This document shows positions 42,146-53,681 of a stretch of 64,000 nt of DNA, in pieces. The DNA lies in assembly GCA_011503125.2 (NCBI GenBank), contig WWBZ02000062.1, positions 124,001 to 188,000 of the forward strand. Reading direction: 5' to 3'. The notes under the pieces were generated by a model. The model worked only from the letters and a program-made list of their open reading frames with translations. It was not told the origin of the DNA and searched no databases. Position numbers and translations under genes: made by a program. The DNA is from Botryosphaeria dothidea. Its lineage: Eukaryota > Ascomycota > Dothideomycetes > Botryosphaeriales > Botryosphaeriaceae. How positions within the stretch are numbered: the first letter of the stretch is position 1; every line of letters starts with the position of its first letter.

Positions 42146-43298
42146 GGTGACGAACTGAGATGCTGAAGAATTTCAAGAGGGGATACAATATACATATAGA
42201 GAGCAAGTTGAACATGGTCAAGGTGGTTGCCGTGGGAGGGGAGGGACTAGACCCATGGTGGCGAACCCCGCTGAGGGAGGCTTTTCAGCTGGATGACCGG
42301 TTAGGAATTGGCGTATGACGCGGCGCTTCGGATCAAGCTGAAAGCGGCGGATGGCCGCAGTAAATGGAAAGACAAGACGAATAGTATCAACTTGGCGAGC
42401 TGAGACCGGTCGAGACGGGCGGGGGTGACGGGACGGATCTGCGGCAGGGCGGGACTATCCGGTTTGTGGCGTCCGGAGATGCCGTGGAAGTTCCCGAACA
42501 GAAGTCTCTACAACAAAGCCGAGTGGTCATTGTGTGCAATTTTACTTATCGCATGTTACATTCTCTAGTTTTCATGAAAACAATTGCTAGGAACTCGGCA
42601 TCACAAAGTAGCCTGGGTGTGTGGCCTGGTGTGAATTCACGTCGATCATTCTTCAGCTAGCCATTTATTGTGGGGTTGAAAGTGCACGTTCCCTTTAGTC
42701 TCTTCTCCTCAGTCAGGATCGCTCGAGACAGACGGCAGACCCAAAAGTGGCTGGCTGATCTGCTGACACATGCTGGCCAATTGGCCAGAGCTTTCCGTGC
42801 GTGGTGGCATTTGACTTTTGTGAATGCGCTCATCCTCAGAACATCTCACTGCAAGATGCCTGAATAAAACACCATTTCGCTTAGCGGAGAGATGTGATAT
42901 GTCAGTGGACCCGAAACTGGCTGGCTGTTTGGCAACGTATTCAAGCTGATTTTCGGAGCACGAGCACACTAATGCGTGCTCCCGCACACTCCCCCTCAAC
43001 ATCTTCAGCGACAGCAGACACAGAAGAGCCTGACTGGCCCAGACGGAACGTTGAGAAACGCCGTCTCGGCCTTGCCGTGATCGTGGCATCGTACGAGAGG
43101 CAGGAAACAGTCGATGCCGATGGTATTCCGTGTGTGCACGAAACCAGCGAAGACTTGAAATCCCTGGAAAGTAGTATAAATATACAGTTCCAGCTCTCGA
43201 ACAGATGATTTTTCAACCATCACAAACTTCATCTGATCTTTTCAAATCACAAAAACATCACCCGCAAATCCTCAATTCAGAACCTCTTATCTTCCATC
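42146..43298. other. Divergent intergenic region
   Basis: Lies between the starts of the DUF2235 gene (minus) and the 416-aa gene (plus). A TATAAATATA box at 43175-43184 is about 115 bp before the latter's ATG, followed by a CA/CT-rich leader typical of well expressed fungal genes. Nothing else is recognised. Confidence 0.5.
43175..43184 (+). promoter_or_regulatory. TATA box of the 43299 gene
   Basis: tataaatata, about 115 bp upstream of the ATG at 43299, with a C/A-rich leader between. Positional inference. Confidence 0.5.
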
Positions 43299-44600
43299 AT
43301 GACCCTCCAGGCCGGCCAATACTCCATGCAATGCTGGAACAGCACCCGCAACCCCAATGACATGAATCGCCCGAAGCTCATTTATCAGTGCCTCCAGCTG
43401 ATCAAGGCCCTTCAAGCTCGCTTCACCAACGGCGAGATTGCCATCCCTTCCAGGGACCAGAAGGAAACGCGTCAGGGCGTCGAGATCTGCATCCTTTACC
43501 GCCCGGAGTTGCCCATCTTCGATGACATCGCGTCTTTCCTGACGCGCACTGCCAACGAGAAGTCTCTCGACTACCAGGACTTCGTCAAGCAGGACATGGG
43601 GGTTACGCGCTACTTCAACGACGAGGAGATTCGCAACGTCTCGCTGCTCGCTGCCCCGGTTCCGGACGGTCTGACGGAGGACAAGATCGCCGAAGTGGCC
43701 AAGTCCGTCACCGAGTATGACGGCTTCAATGCGAACCATGACTGGAGTAACTCCATTCCCGCTGAACAGCGCGCCACGCAGAGGTTCCAGATCACCAGAC
43801 GCAGTCTCCAGAGGCTTCACGAGAAGGAAGGCCAGGACCTCCGCGGTGAGATCAGCAACCTCCTGGACGGCTTCAAAGCTGCTCAGGGCGAAACCAAGAC
43901 CGCTTGGCAGGTCATCGCAATGATAGCCAAAGGTGTTGTCGCGGTTGGTGGTGTCGGTGCGATTGGTGGTGCTCTTGGAGGAACGGTGTACTGTGTCTTC
44001 ATCGTGTCCGTCTGGGTCGGTGTCGGTTTCGCAGTCGTCATTGGTGCAGCCTTGTTGGCCATTGCCGCTGTGCTCGGATGTGAGTATGAATTTGTTACTC
44101 CAGTGTTGCATTGAATAACGTCTTTCTCAGTCGCAGGATACCTTGCCGTCAAGGACGCTCGGAATGTTCTCCTTCTCGTGAACGACACGCCATCCGACAT
44201 CTTTCCGCTGAGAGATGACGTCAGGAATGGCGAGAGGAAAGTGGTACCTGAGGTCATCCCAGCCACTGCTCCCAATTCAGACTTCGTCTCTGCCAGCTTC
44301 TTCGTGTACGAGAAGTACAGGATTGCCGGTCAGTCGTTCGGAAGCTACGGATCAGCCTTTGGCGTCTCCTTCAAGGGCGGTCAGGGCGAGTTCAGTGTTG
44401 GCATGGACTGTCCGAACTCGTTCTTCGGCGGCAACAACTCCATTGAAGTGTGCACGGGCAATGACCCTGGTAGGGCTGCTCAGATGGCTTTGGATTCGGG
44501 CTGCATGCATGGGTGGACTGACAATCCTCGCGTGGATGTAAAGATCGCTGATCACTGGGGCAACGTGAACTGGGGTAGGGCCATCGCCATGGGTAAGTAG
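43299..44600 (+). CDS. Unrecognised 416-aa protein with glycine-rich membrane hairpin
   Basis: join(43299..44079, 44131..44600); the 51-bp intron (GTGAGT...CTCAG) is in frame. Residues 1-205 are hydrophilic and mostly helical, with no signal peptide. Then come two long Gly/Ala/Val-rich hydrophobic segments (IAKGVVAVGGVGAIGGALGG and VGVGFAVVIGAALLAIAAV) at about 205-265, which could insert in a membrane as a hairpin. The C-terminal 150 residues look like a compact beta domain (SYGSAFGVSFKGGQGEFSVG, DHWGNVNWGRAIA). I do not recognise the family. The amphipathic N-terminus, Gly-rich hairpin and beta C-domain recall pore-forming or membrane-lytic architectures, but that is only a resemblance. The ATG context (ccatcatgac) and the upstream TATA box support the start. 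Confidence 0.7.
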
Positions 44601-44945
44601 GCGTGGATGTCCAATCTCGACTGCAGGGTCCATGGTGGTGAGGGCAGTGTTTTGGAGAAGGAATGCGTTGCTTTGGCTCTTTCGTCAATTTTGAATTCCG
44701 ATAAATTGCAGATCAAGTTCAGGTTGTCTACTCAGCAAGCGCACCTATGGTACCTTGTTCTACGGGGAAAATGGCTTCAAGTGTTTGCACAATGATGACA
44801 GCGTTATAGCTCGTGGTACCTCTTTAGTGAACTTCATGAGAAACTCGTTCATGATGACTCTTACTTTTTGCATGACCAGGAATGCCAGAGAGAGACCATT
44901 GACAATATATTACACGAATCATGAATGCAATGATGGAAATGCAAA

Positions 44946-46416
44946 CTAAAAAGACATGACATCTTCGAAGCTATCTTGCACACAGATATTCTCCTTTGCG
45001 AATGCTCTATACCGGTCCAGGATATCAGTTTTGCTTATTCCATCGTGTTGCGGGTTGAATGAATAATGGGAGACTAAGCCTCGGCCATCGACAGCGGCGT
45101 CTGCGCAAACAGGAACATGTCAGTTTCAGTTGATTTATGGTGTGAAAGTAGAAGATCCATAAGCCAAGAATGCAGATGGTAATAATGTGCAATGAACTTG
45201 CACCATCTGGAAAATGAAACAAAGTGAGGCAAATGATAACAAACGATTACTTACGTCTCTTTGTCATAAAGGGCATGATCACACTCAAGTGCTGCTCATC
45301 ATCAGCCGGAATTGGTTGGCTCGCTATCAAGTCCAAACCCCAGATGGCAACGAACTGGATGCCGAGCCGCAGGTATTCGTAGTCCCATGTACGAAACTTG
45401 TATCGCCAGAGCGTACGGTCCTCTATTCGGGAAAGGAAGCTGTAGTGCAACTGAGCACCGGCCGGCCACCACCACCATCCACGGCCGTAGTCATAATCAA
45501 TAGAGTGCACAGGAGTGGAATCCACAAATGGCGAACCCTGTGTGCCAGGTGCCAGTGGAAGCCAGCGGTGGCCTTCATATGGAGGAGCGAAGTTGTCATC
45601 CGGCGACCAGCCATTTGGCCCCAGGCCTCCCAGAATTTCCCAGTTGGGTAAGTGTGAAGCGCGCCATGGTGACTGGGTCAAATTCTGGGGAAAGGGGCGA
45701 GAAAGCTCGGGTAGATATGGCCTGAGAGCGCCGAGGTGCCGGTGCACCCAAGCAAGTGGCGACTGATTGACGACATTGGCAGAGACGAGGAAGTATTCGG
45801 GGTGCTCTAACTTGGTTTCGACCAAGGTCGGAATGGCGGTGTCTTCAATGAAGACAACATCGTCATCCATCTTGATGTAGAGGCTGTGCGGTTCGATTTC
45901 TCCGTATGCGCCCGAGTAGTCGTGCCAGCTAAATGAAACATTCTGGCGTCGGTACTGTGGAACAACCGCGATACGAGAATCGAGCCACGCGAGGTCCACT
46001 GTGTCATTGGTGCGAGCGACAAACACGACTTCGTCCAGAAAGCCGCCGTTGACTGCCAGATTCCTCTGTTGTGCATTGATGTATCTGTAAGTCTCGTTTC
46101 AAATGTCCTTGCTGCTGATATGGCTCACCTGCAGGTAACAGTCCAGTATCGACACTGTTGCCCTTCGCCCATAAAAAACAAGACCAACAATTTTGAATCC
46201 CTGAGGTTTTTTGAAGTCGGGGGATGGCCCTTCCAACGGTGAGTCCTTGGCTACGACGGACCAATTGTGTTCCAAGGTTTTGCGCTTTGGGGAGCTGAAC
46301 AGAGGCGATTCGGCGGACTGCGAGCAGCTGTGGAACACCAAGAGTATGAAAAAGAAAACAATGCCAGCGGGGACCAGCGCCCTCGAATTGAAGGGCGGAG
46401 ACCGAAGAATCTCCAT
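44946..46416 (-). CDS. Type II membrane protein, probable glycosyltransferase with DDD motif
   Basis: Exons 46416-46129, 46065-45255 and 45100-44946; introns of 63 and 154 bp, both in frame; 417 aa. A short basic N-terminus is followed by a signal anchor (VPAGIVFFFILLVFHSC) at about 15-31. A Ser/Pro-rich stem follows, then a luminal domain starting KIVGLVFYGRRATVSILDCYLQRN. YIKMDDDVVFIED at about 170 resembles the metal/nucleotide-sugar DxD site of GT-A transferases. The C-terminus reads DGRGLVSHYSF...DILDRYRAFAKE. Start choice: this ATG is immediately before the anchor; the longer open frame upstream is low-complexity. It would act in the Golgi; donor and acceptor are unknown. Confidence 0.72.
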
Positions 46417-46871
46417 TTCCTCGTTACGAGCGTTAAAAGTAGAGATCCGATTGAGCGTCAAAGGAAAGACATAGGTTGAAGGAACAGGATTCAGGAACTG
46501 TGAAATGGAAGGAACAAGCCAAGGAGACCAAGCAATAGAATCGCGCTTGGCCGGCGGTTTCTGAGTGCTTTTTGTTGACTGCGGGAGCTTATTTCGTTTC
46601 GAAGATGCGGCGAATTCCCGTGGCACTGGAATGGCCGAAAAATTCGTTCCTCGGTTTTCATTCGACGAACCCGTCCCTTCGCAGAGACGAATTGAGGGTA
46701 CGCGACGGTCCGGAATGAAGTAATCAACCCTTTCGTTGCCTTTGCAATCTTCTGAATGCCTTTTCCTATCTGGTGTCCACTCCTGCATATCACCTCCGCC
46801 CCCTCCACCAACTGTTCTTTCTTCACTTGTTCGTTTTTTTGCGCCCACCGACGCCACCGGTTGACCTGACG
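46417..46871. promoter_or_regulatory. Divergent promoter region
   Basis: 455 bp separate the starts of the glycosyltransferase-like gene and the acyltransferase gene, so they may be co-regulated. No specific binding site is recognised. Confidence 0.4.
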
Positions 46872-48434
46872 ATGACCCCCACCTTTTGCAGCCTTGCATG
46901 GCTTTCCGAAAAACTACTATCGACATGTACACCGAGTTTTTTGCAGTCATACCTTGCCGCCAGGGCAGGTGAATCGGGTGCATCTTCAGCCGCCAGGCCT
47001 CCGGTCAAGTCGACACGCACAGCTTACCTGGATGGCCTCCGCGGCGTGGCAGCTCTGTTTGTCTTCTTTGGCCATCTGATGTGGACTTACCACGGGTGGA
47101 TAGAGTTTGGATGGGGTGACGGGCCATTCAATCGTCGCATCCTCCAACTGCCTGGTCTCCGGCTCATGTACTCTGGTCATGCCATGGTTTCGCTCTTTTT
47201 CGTGGTCGGCGGCTATGTCTCCTCGGCAAAAGCAATCAAGCTCGCGCGGCAGAAACCGCATCAGCACGAAAAGGTCTACCTGACACTGACCTCGTCTCTC
47301 TTCCGACGCGGGATTCGCCTTTACCTGCCTGCTTTGACCTCCACCTTCATCACCATGTGCACCATCCGTCTCGGTTTCTGGGAACCCGCCAGGCAATACA
47401 TCGCCATGCCTTATATTTCCACATCCGACAACCACCACGTACAGTTGCCAAGTCTCGGCGCTCAGCTTGCAGATTGGTGGAGCCAGTTCATGGGTTTGAC
47501 GAACATCTGGTCTTACTACAACCATGTGTATTGGCAGCCATACTACAACCAATACGATCCTCATCTGTGGACAGTGCCCATGGAAATGAGAGGAAGCCTC
47601 GTTGTCACCCTGGCACTCCTGGGACTCCTACGATGCCGTGCTTCGTGGCGGTTCGTTCTCATGACCGCGTCAGTTGTCTTCTGCGTGTACTGGGACCGCT
47701 GGGAGTGCATGGAATTCATCCTCGGTGCTATGTTGGCAGAAGGACATATGGTGATTTCTGAGATGGCAGAGAGTCAAGACTGCGCGCAAGGTCTCCTTCG
47801 GCACGATGATCAAAGGGAGGATGGTAGGTCAAGTGTTGAGCAGGAGATGGAGATGATGGAAATGCTTCTCGAGAAACCCGCATGGATGACCTCTATCACT
47901 TCGTCTCCCACCCAAACCATGATTCGGTGGGCTGGAAACACTACCGCGCGCCGGAGCTTTCGGATTGCCCTGTTTTTCCTTATGCTTTATTTCTTCGCCG
48001 CCCCGAGCCACCGCTACGAGACCTGCACCGGCTACTCGATCATGCCATATCTGGTACCAACGAGCATTTCGGACCCGAAACGCTTCATTCACGCCATTGG
48101 CTCAGCCCTCCTGGTTATCTCGGTCTCTTCAACACCACTGTTGCAGAAGGTCTTCAATCACCCGGTTCCCCAGTACCTGGGGAAAATCAGCTACGCGTTG
48201 TACATCTGTCACGGGCCAGTGATACACATGGTTGGAATGTACTTGACACCGACAATCTGGTCCATAGTAGGATACGAAACCATGGCAGGATGGTTGTTTG
48301 GATTCTGCACTGGCAGTTGCGTGGTGATCGTGATTGTGCTGTGGGCTGCAGACTTGTTTTGGAGAACGGTTGACACGAGATGTGTCACGCTCGCTCGGTG
48401 GTTTGAGGGTGTCTGCTTTGAGAAAGAAGACTGA
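46872..48434 (+). CDS. Acyltransferase 3 family membrane protein
   Basis: 520 aa, no intron. First ATG at 46872; upstream in-frame codons are GTG and others, not ATG. The start of the family domain is clear: TAYLDGLRGVAALFVFFGHL (residues about 55-75, with the R-G and the His thought to act in acyl transfer), then SLFFVVGGYV. Multiple transmembrane helices follow, with LYLPALTSTF and WTVPMEMRGSL, and an end of FNHPVPQYLGKISYALYICHG. Such proteins transfer acyl groups from acyl-CoA to sugars or small molecules at a membrane; many fungal members are of unknown substrate. Divergent from the glycosyltransferase-like gene, which could supply its substrate. Confidence 0.88.
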   Translation: MTPTFCSLAWLSEKLLSTCTPSFLQSYLAARAGESGASSAARPPVKSTRTAYLDGLRGVAALFVFFGHLMWTYHGWIEFGWGDGPFNRRILQLPGLRLMYSGHAMVSLFFVVGGYVSSAKAIKLARQKPHQHEKVYLTLTSSLFRRGIRLYLPALTSTFITMCTIRLGFWEPARQYIAMPYISTSDNHHVQLPSLGAQLADWWSQFMGLTNIWSYYNHVYWQPYYNQYDPHLWTVPMEMRGSLVVTLALLGLLRCRASWRFVLMTASVVFCVYWDRWECMEFILGAMLAEGHMVISEMAESQDCAQGLLRHDDQREDGRSSVEQEMEMMEMLLEKPAWMTSITSSPTQTMIRWAGNTTARRSFRIALFFLMLYFFAAPSHRYETCTGYSIMPYLVPTSISDPKRFIHAIGSALLVISVSSTPLLQKVFNHPVPQYLGKISYALYICHGPVIHMVGMYLTPTIWSIVGYETMAGWLFGFCTGSCVVIVIVLWAADLFWRTVDTRCVTLARWFEGVCFEKED

Positions 48435-49335
48435 TATCATCATCTCGAACAAAGCTTTGCTAATTTCGCTATGGTATTAAGTTTGTATTAATCCTTAACT
48501 CTGACCTAAATGTGTGGCAGATAACGCAATCTAATGCACTTAAGAAGCAACTCCTGAGCATACAAAAACTCCACCACTGCGGGACTATTGATAGCGCGAG
48601 GCTCTCTTCTTTTGAAGATTATTCGCGGAATTACCCACGTGTTAAATAAATCATATCCCGAGATTCATTTCTCTTTCACATTGTATGTCTGCTTTTTCCG
48701 GCTAGGAATCATGAAGCTCGTATAACGAGGAACGCATATGCGCTCTGGCAGGCATAAGCAAGGAAACGACATGAAAGCACCGCCGCGTGCTTTTGAAGCA
48801 CTAAAAGCGGGGAGAACAGCAGGAATTCTCCTCGTAGTCTTCCTCCTTGTGCCTGGCGCTGTCACATTTTTCGAACGTGCGCTCCATCCCTTCATGCTTC
48901 AGGAATGGAGGAAAATCCCCCTCCTGAAAGAGGCAGAACAGAAGACGTCAAAATTTAATAATGTGGCAACTAGCATTGTGACCAGGCGATGAGAGCCTCA
49001 GCACCATTAAGTTATCATAATTTGAAGTACCAAAGTGGGTGCTCTGACCAATCAGAACCCCCGCACGCCGCAGATGCCCAACGATGAGATCGAAACTAGT
49101 CGCGTCAGCCTACAGACGCTCCACTTCACCCACCATAGCTTGGACTGCTTCGCTACTCCTGATGGACTTTGAAAGCTTCGATATGTGGCAATAGGATAGC
49201 TCGGGGCATTTTTATACGGATAGGTTTCATCAGAGTGTTGAGTGTCAATACCAAAGCACGTCGCGCAATTCAAGCTCATTTACTTCTCCATTATAGTTGG
49301 TAGTCCGCTGTCTTCTCCCATCCATTACATCAAAA
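48435..49335. other. Intergenic, with one weak small frame
   Basis: Mostly AT-rich spacer between convergent genes. At 48738-48992 an 84-codon plus-strand frame has a hydrophobic stretch (AGILLVVFLLVPGAVTFF) after a basic start and could be a small membrane protein. There is no other support, so I do not call it. Confidence 0.4.
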
Positions 49336-50730
49336 TCAAGCTTGCAGTATTAGAACTTTAGTTTGATGAGTCTCCAAATCAACCCTTATAGTATCGTGCA
49401 CTGCCGTAGTGTTACGATTTGCCCATACGTCCCTCACGTTAAAAGCTGCCTCGTCTCCGATAAGGCCCGGGATTTGGTCAAGCGGGATGGTGACTGACGT
49501 GGTCAAGTTCCCTTCGTTGAACGCCAGGACGACTGTTCTCTCGGAACTCAGCGGACCAGTCCAGACCTGGATTTCCTTCTCTCTGCTCGATGCTTCCAAG
49601 TACTCCACGGCCCTTCCGAGACTATCTTGAGAGATGGCTAAGATGTCAGGATTTTTGAGAACGTCCAAACTCTCATTTGAAAGTGCACGCAGATCTGCTC
49701 CAATGATCAGGGGAGACTTCAGAGCCGCCCAAAAGCTCATATGCGTCTGCTGCTCATACAGAGTCATGTTCCCATTGCCGATCTCAAGCATGTCCATGTC
49801 GGCCCAGCTACCTGGCTTCTGAAAAGCCGCAATTTCTCGCATCTTTCGGATAATGGTCAATACACTGCACCCTGCATAACCCGTATTGAGGCAATACGCC
49901 GTCTTGCACTGCGAGAGAGTTGGATCAGCGGCGCGCTCTTGACCAGGGATACTACGATACTCACAGCACAGTCTTTTCCAGTGTCACCAAATGTATCCGT
50001 AATATCTCCAGACATCCGATACGATTGACCAATCTCTAATGGTCGTTCTGTCAGTATAATGGCCGTGTCAGAAGGAATGATAACGTACGGTCAGCCCAGA
50101 ACCACGGAAATTGATGGCCCCATTGACATAAAGAGTAGAAAATATCTCTCCCACTATTCAGCAGCGCATCGCGCATGATGCCGAATCGCACCTGCGGGCT
50201 CTCTACATTCGCAGCAAAGCCCCCACAATTGTCATACTTAAGATAATCCACGGTCCACTCCGCATACGTAGCAGCATCAAGCTCCTCATATGCCCAGGAC
50301 CCGGGTGAGAAGCCACAGTCATGGATACCAGCATCGCTGTAGATCCCAAGCTGTAGACCGCGGTCGTGAATGTAGTCGGCGATGCCTTTGATGCCGCCTG
50401 GTAGTTTCGTCAAGTTGGCCTGCTGGCGACCGTCGACGGATCTTTCACTAGCCTGCCAACCGGCGTCCAGGGTCAATACAGTGTAGCCAGCATCACGCAG
50501 TCCAGTGGAAACTAGAAGATCTGCTGTCTCTTCGATGGTTTGTTGGTCGAAGTTGTCTTTGAATGTGTTCCAGCTTTAGTGATCTGCTCGTCAGACGAAG
50601 AACTGTTTGCAATGATACTTCAGAAGTCTTCTTACCTATTCCAGCCCATCTGTGGCGTTTCGGCCATGAGACTCACGGCTATGGGGGTGATTGACATACA
50701 AGTACTAAGAAAAAACGGTGTGCGCTTCAT
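49336..50730 (-). CDS. Secreted alpha-galactosidase, GH27
   Basis: Exons 50730-50636, 50573-50089, 50035-49965 and 49908-49336; introns of 62, 53 and 56 bp; 407 aa. Signal peptide at 1-22 (MKRTPFFLSTCMSITPIAVSLM), then TPQMGWNSWNTF, the conserved start of GH27. The nucleophile Asp is in YLKYDNCGG, and the acid/base Asp is in the YRMSGDI motif. PGSWADMDMLEIGN and the short C-terminal beta domain follow. It hydrolyses terminal alpha-1,6-linked galactose from galacto-oligosaccharides and galactomannans outside the cell, with retention of configuration. The length is typical for fungal GH27. All motifs are present. It shares a 331-bp divergent promoter with the fasciclin gene. Confidence 0.92.
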
Positions 50731-51061
50731 CTCCAGCCTTTGCAATGGAATGTATGCAATTGTCAGAGGCTGTACGTAGGAGTGCAATACCTCAAAGTCT
50801 TCCTCGTGGTGATGAAAGAAAAAAATATGGAACCATTGGAATATAACCAATTCTTCCACTGCCACGCTCGGACAGGGAAAAGGAGGGGTCGAAAATCGAA
50901 GCGGGCGGAGCTCCGAGACTTGTTCCGAACAAAAATACAAGCAAGCTCTTTGCCGCTTCCCCGCCCCGAGAACCCCCAAATCAAGAAACCCGCAACTCTG
51001 CAATATCGCACAGCAGCAAAGAAACTATTGAGCGCTCAAGAATCCTACGTTTCGTTTCAAG
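50731..51061. promoter_or_regulatory. Divergent promoter region (GH27 and fasciclin genes)
   Basis: 331 bp between the two starts. No defined site recognised; shared control is inferred from the head-to-head arrangement only. Confidence 0.35.
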
Positions 51062-52002
51062 ATGTCCCAAACCATGTCCAATTTTCTGAGGCTTGTCCTC
51101 TTGAACTTGCTCTTCCTTGCGTCGGCCAGCTTCGCAAGAGCCCCTTTGAGTTATGTTGCTGAGCCGGCAGATCTCTATTCTCCCGCGAAATCCGATGACA
51201 TCGTTACCGTCCTGGATCTCATCCGCTCCCGCTCAGACACGAGCAAGCTGGCCCAAGTAATTGAAAAGCCTGCTGGTCAGTATTTTCGAGGATAAATCAC
51301 CATCTCATTCTTTTCCTCGATCAAGTTTCGTGTTGACAAAGCGTGATCAGGATTTACGAAAGCGTTCAACACATACCCGTCCTGGAATTTCACCTTTTTT
51401 GCCCCGAGCGACGAGGCGTTCAACAACACTGGCTCATATTTTGAGACGTATTCGAAAACACCGTAAGTAAATTTCTAATGTTGTGAAGCGCTACTAAGCT
51501 GAACTCCTCGTGCAGGAAAGGAATATGGTGGATTGGCAACGTGATCGACCACCATTACATCCCGAATACAGCTCTCGAGAAAGGGGACTTTAACAGCACA
51601 CTAAGCCGAATCCAGGTGAACATTGAAAAATAATGATGCTTCGAGTCGAGTCGTATACTGAATATTTGGTAGACCGGGAGCTACTTGTATATAAGGGCGC
51701 AAATGTTAGAGAACAGTCTGGTACTCAATGGTGTTGCGCGGGTCATCGAAGCCGATATACCCGTCACAAATGTAAGCCTCCGATGATTTCAACAACGCAC
51801 AAATCTAACAGTAATCTTCCAGGGCGTGGTGCATATCATTGACCGGATTCTTGACCCCTCTGCACAGGTTTTTGAGAAGGATCTCCCAAAGGTTGATCAG
51901 AAGTTCATCGCTGGCAGCTGCTCGAACCCGGAGCTACCATATTGCTGAACTATCATCGAATGGAGATGTCATTTGATCTGCGGTAAAGCATCCGCCGGAT
52001 GA
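51062..52002 (+). CDS. Secreted fasciclin (FAS1) domain protein
   Basis: join(51062..51275, 51351..51462, 51516..51615, 51673..51771, 51823..52002), 234 aa; four introns of 75, 53, 57 and 51 bp, all in frame. Signal peptide at 1-26 (LRLVLLNLLFLASASFARA). One FAS1 domain: VTVLDLIRSRSDTSKLAQVI, the H1-like FTFFAPSDEAFNN, DHHYIPNTAL, and the H2-like NGVVHIIDRILDP. FAS1 proteins are extracellular adhesion or wall proteins. The C-terminal 30 residues after DLPKVDQ are unusual and the last exon's end is the least certain part. Confidence 0.82.
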
Positions 52003-52422
52003 AGCCAACTCTGGTCTGCTTGGCGAGCACAATGAGCATGGGATTTCAAATGCAGATGGACAATGTTTCCTCACGAGTTACTTCATATCAATCAAAACGT
52101 GAACTTGTCCGATATCCGCGCCTTCAACACCTGAGCTCACAAAGCTCCACAGTTTCGAGGGTTGGGGCTCTGATGGATACGGAGGCGATTCGTGGCCGGG
52201 GAGCGGGGCAGGTGTCGGAAGAGAGGAGCCGCCCCGCCACTTGATTGCCCGGCACCGATCCGGACGCGCAAAGTACACGACAGGGTTCCCAGCCATCGTT
52301 GGAGAAAGATTTAGAGTATGCATATGGTTAAATAAACGCCAAAGTAACAATTTTTGCTGTGAAATATCCTAGTATTTGTTCCATCTACGTGTTTGTCCTC
52401 AGTTTTGATATTCGGCGCCCTC
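52003..52422. other. Intergenic, no gene seen
   Basis: Spacer between the fasciclin and lyase genes. A pair of short open frames lack any recognised feature. Confidence 0.45.
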
Positions 52423-53681
52423 ATGAGAGTCCAAAAATGCGTCGCCTTGATCCTCATACCCGAGGCTCTCTGCTTAGTAGCAGACATCCCAAGTGTCTTC
52501 GGACCCGTGTACCCAATGAACGCACACTCCGAAGACGTAACACCCTTCCTCAAGTCCCGCCCAAAAGACTTCGTCCATCCCGGGATCTGGCACACGCACG
52601 ATGATCTCGAGCGCATCCGCACCAACGTCGAAGCGCGCAACGAGCCCTGGGCATCGACCTACGACGCCTTCCGCACCGACAGCTACTCGCTCAGCAACTA
52701 CACGATGCGCGGGCCGCACGCGGTGCTCGCGCGCGGCGGCACCAGCAACTACAGCAGCTTCACCGCGGACGCGCGCGCCGCCTGGCAGAACGCGCTGATG
52801 TGGTACATCACGCGGGACGACGCGCACCGGACGCGCAGCACCGCCATCCTCGACGCGTGGGGCTCCGGCTTGGCGGACATCGTCGGCACCGACCGGTCGC
52901 TGCTGGTCGGGCTCGAGGGGGACTTGTTCGTCAACGCGGCCGAGATCATGCGCTGGGAGGGCGGCTGGACGGAGGCGGGGTCGTCGTGGCGAGGGGGTGC
53001 GGGCTTCTCGGTGCAGCTGTACTGGCTGTTCTCGCGGCAGAGCATCCCCATCGGGCAGGCGAACTACGGCATGGTGAGTATCAAGGCGCTGCTGAGCTTT
53101 GCTGTGTACCTGGACGATGTGGCGCTGTACAACTACGCTGTCAATGAGTTCGTCAATAACCAGTGCGCTGGGCTGCTTGCGATGTACGAGCCGGAGACGG
53201 GGCAGTCTGTTGAGGCTGGAAGGGATCAAGGTAAGCGGGCAGATTCTCTTTGTAACAGCTCCCCAAGTTCAGGGCTCTGATAAACGCAACAGGACACACC
53301 CAATCGGGAATGGCCTGGACAGCATTGGGTGCCCGTGTTGCCCAGTCACAGGGCGCTGACCTCTATTCTTTGGGGGGTAATTTGCTGTTGAAGGCTGCGG
53401 AGTACGCGGCAGCTTTCAATCTCAACCAAACAGTGCCGTACGACCCAGAGTGGTATCGGTGCGAGGCAGTCCTGGTTGGTGGTCCTTGGGCCAATATCTC
53501 GACAGACTCGTTTGGAGTAAGAAGCGCATTGCCTGTCTGGGATCTACCCTATTATGAGTTTGTGAAACGAAGGGCACTGGAAGGAAAGTGGATTTCTCAA
53601 GCGAGGCTATCTAATGGTTATTTTGAGGGACATGCCACCGGAGGAGATCATCCAAGCTGGGGTGACCTCTTATGGGCTTGA
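52423..53681 (+). CDS. Secreted alginate-lyase-like protein
   Basis: join(52423..53230, 53293..53681), 398 aa; one 62-bp intron in frame (DQG then HTQSGM). Start at the ATG before a signal-like segment (MRVQKCVALILIPEALCLVA). The (alpha/alpha) toroid pattern of the alginate lyase domain is visible: HPGIWHTHDDLERIRTNV, AEIMRWEGGW, and EAGRDQGHTQSGM, where the conserved His and Arg lie. These enzymes cleave uronate polymers by beta-elimination; in fungi the real substrate is often unknown. It sits beside the GH27 and fasciclin genes, all secreted. GC content here is much higher than in the flanks. Confidence 0.85.

Noticed and set aside
46429..46983. N-terminal extension of the glycosyltransferase-like gene from 46983
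   Set aside because: It would add a low-complexity basic stretch with a Gly run and overlap the acyltransferase start; the ATG at 46416 sits right before the signal anchor.
52474..53229. Long minus-strand open frame of 251 codons
   Set aside because: Antisense shadow of the GC-rich alginate-lyase-like gene; composition is His/Arg/Val repeats without domains.
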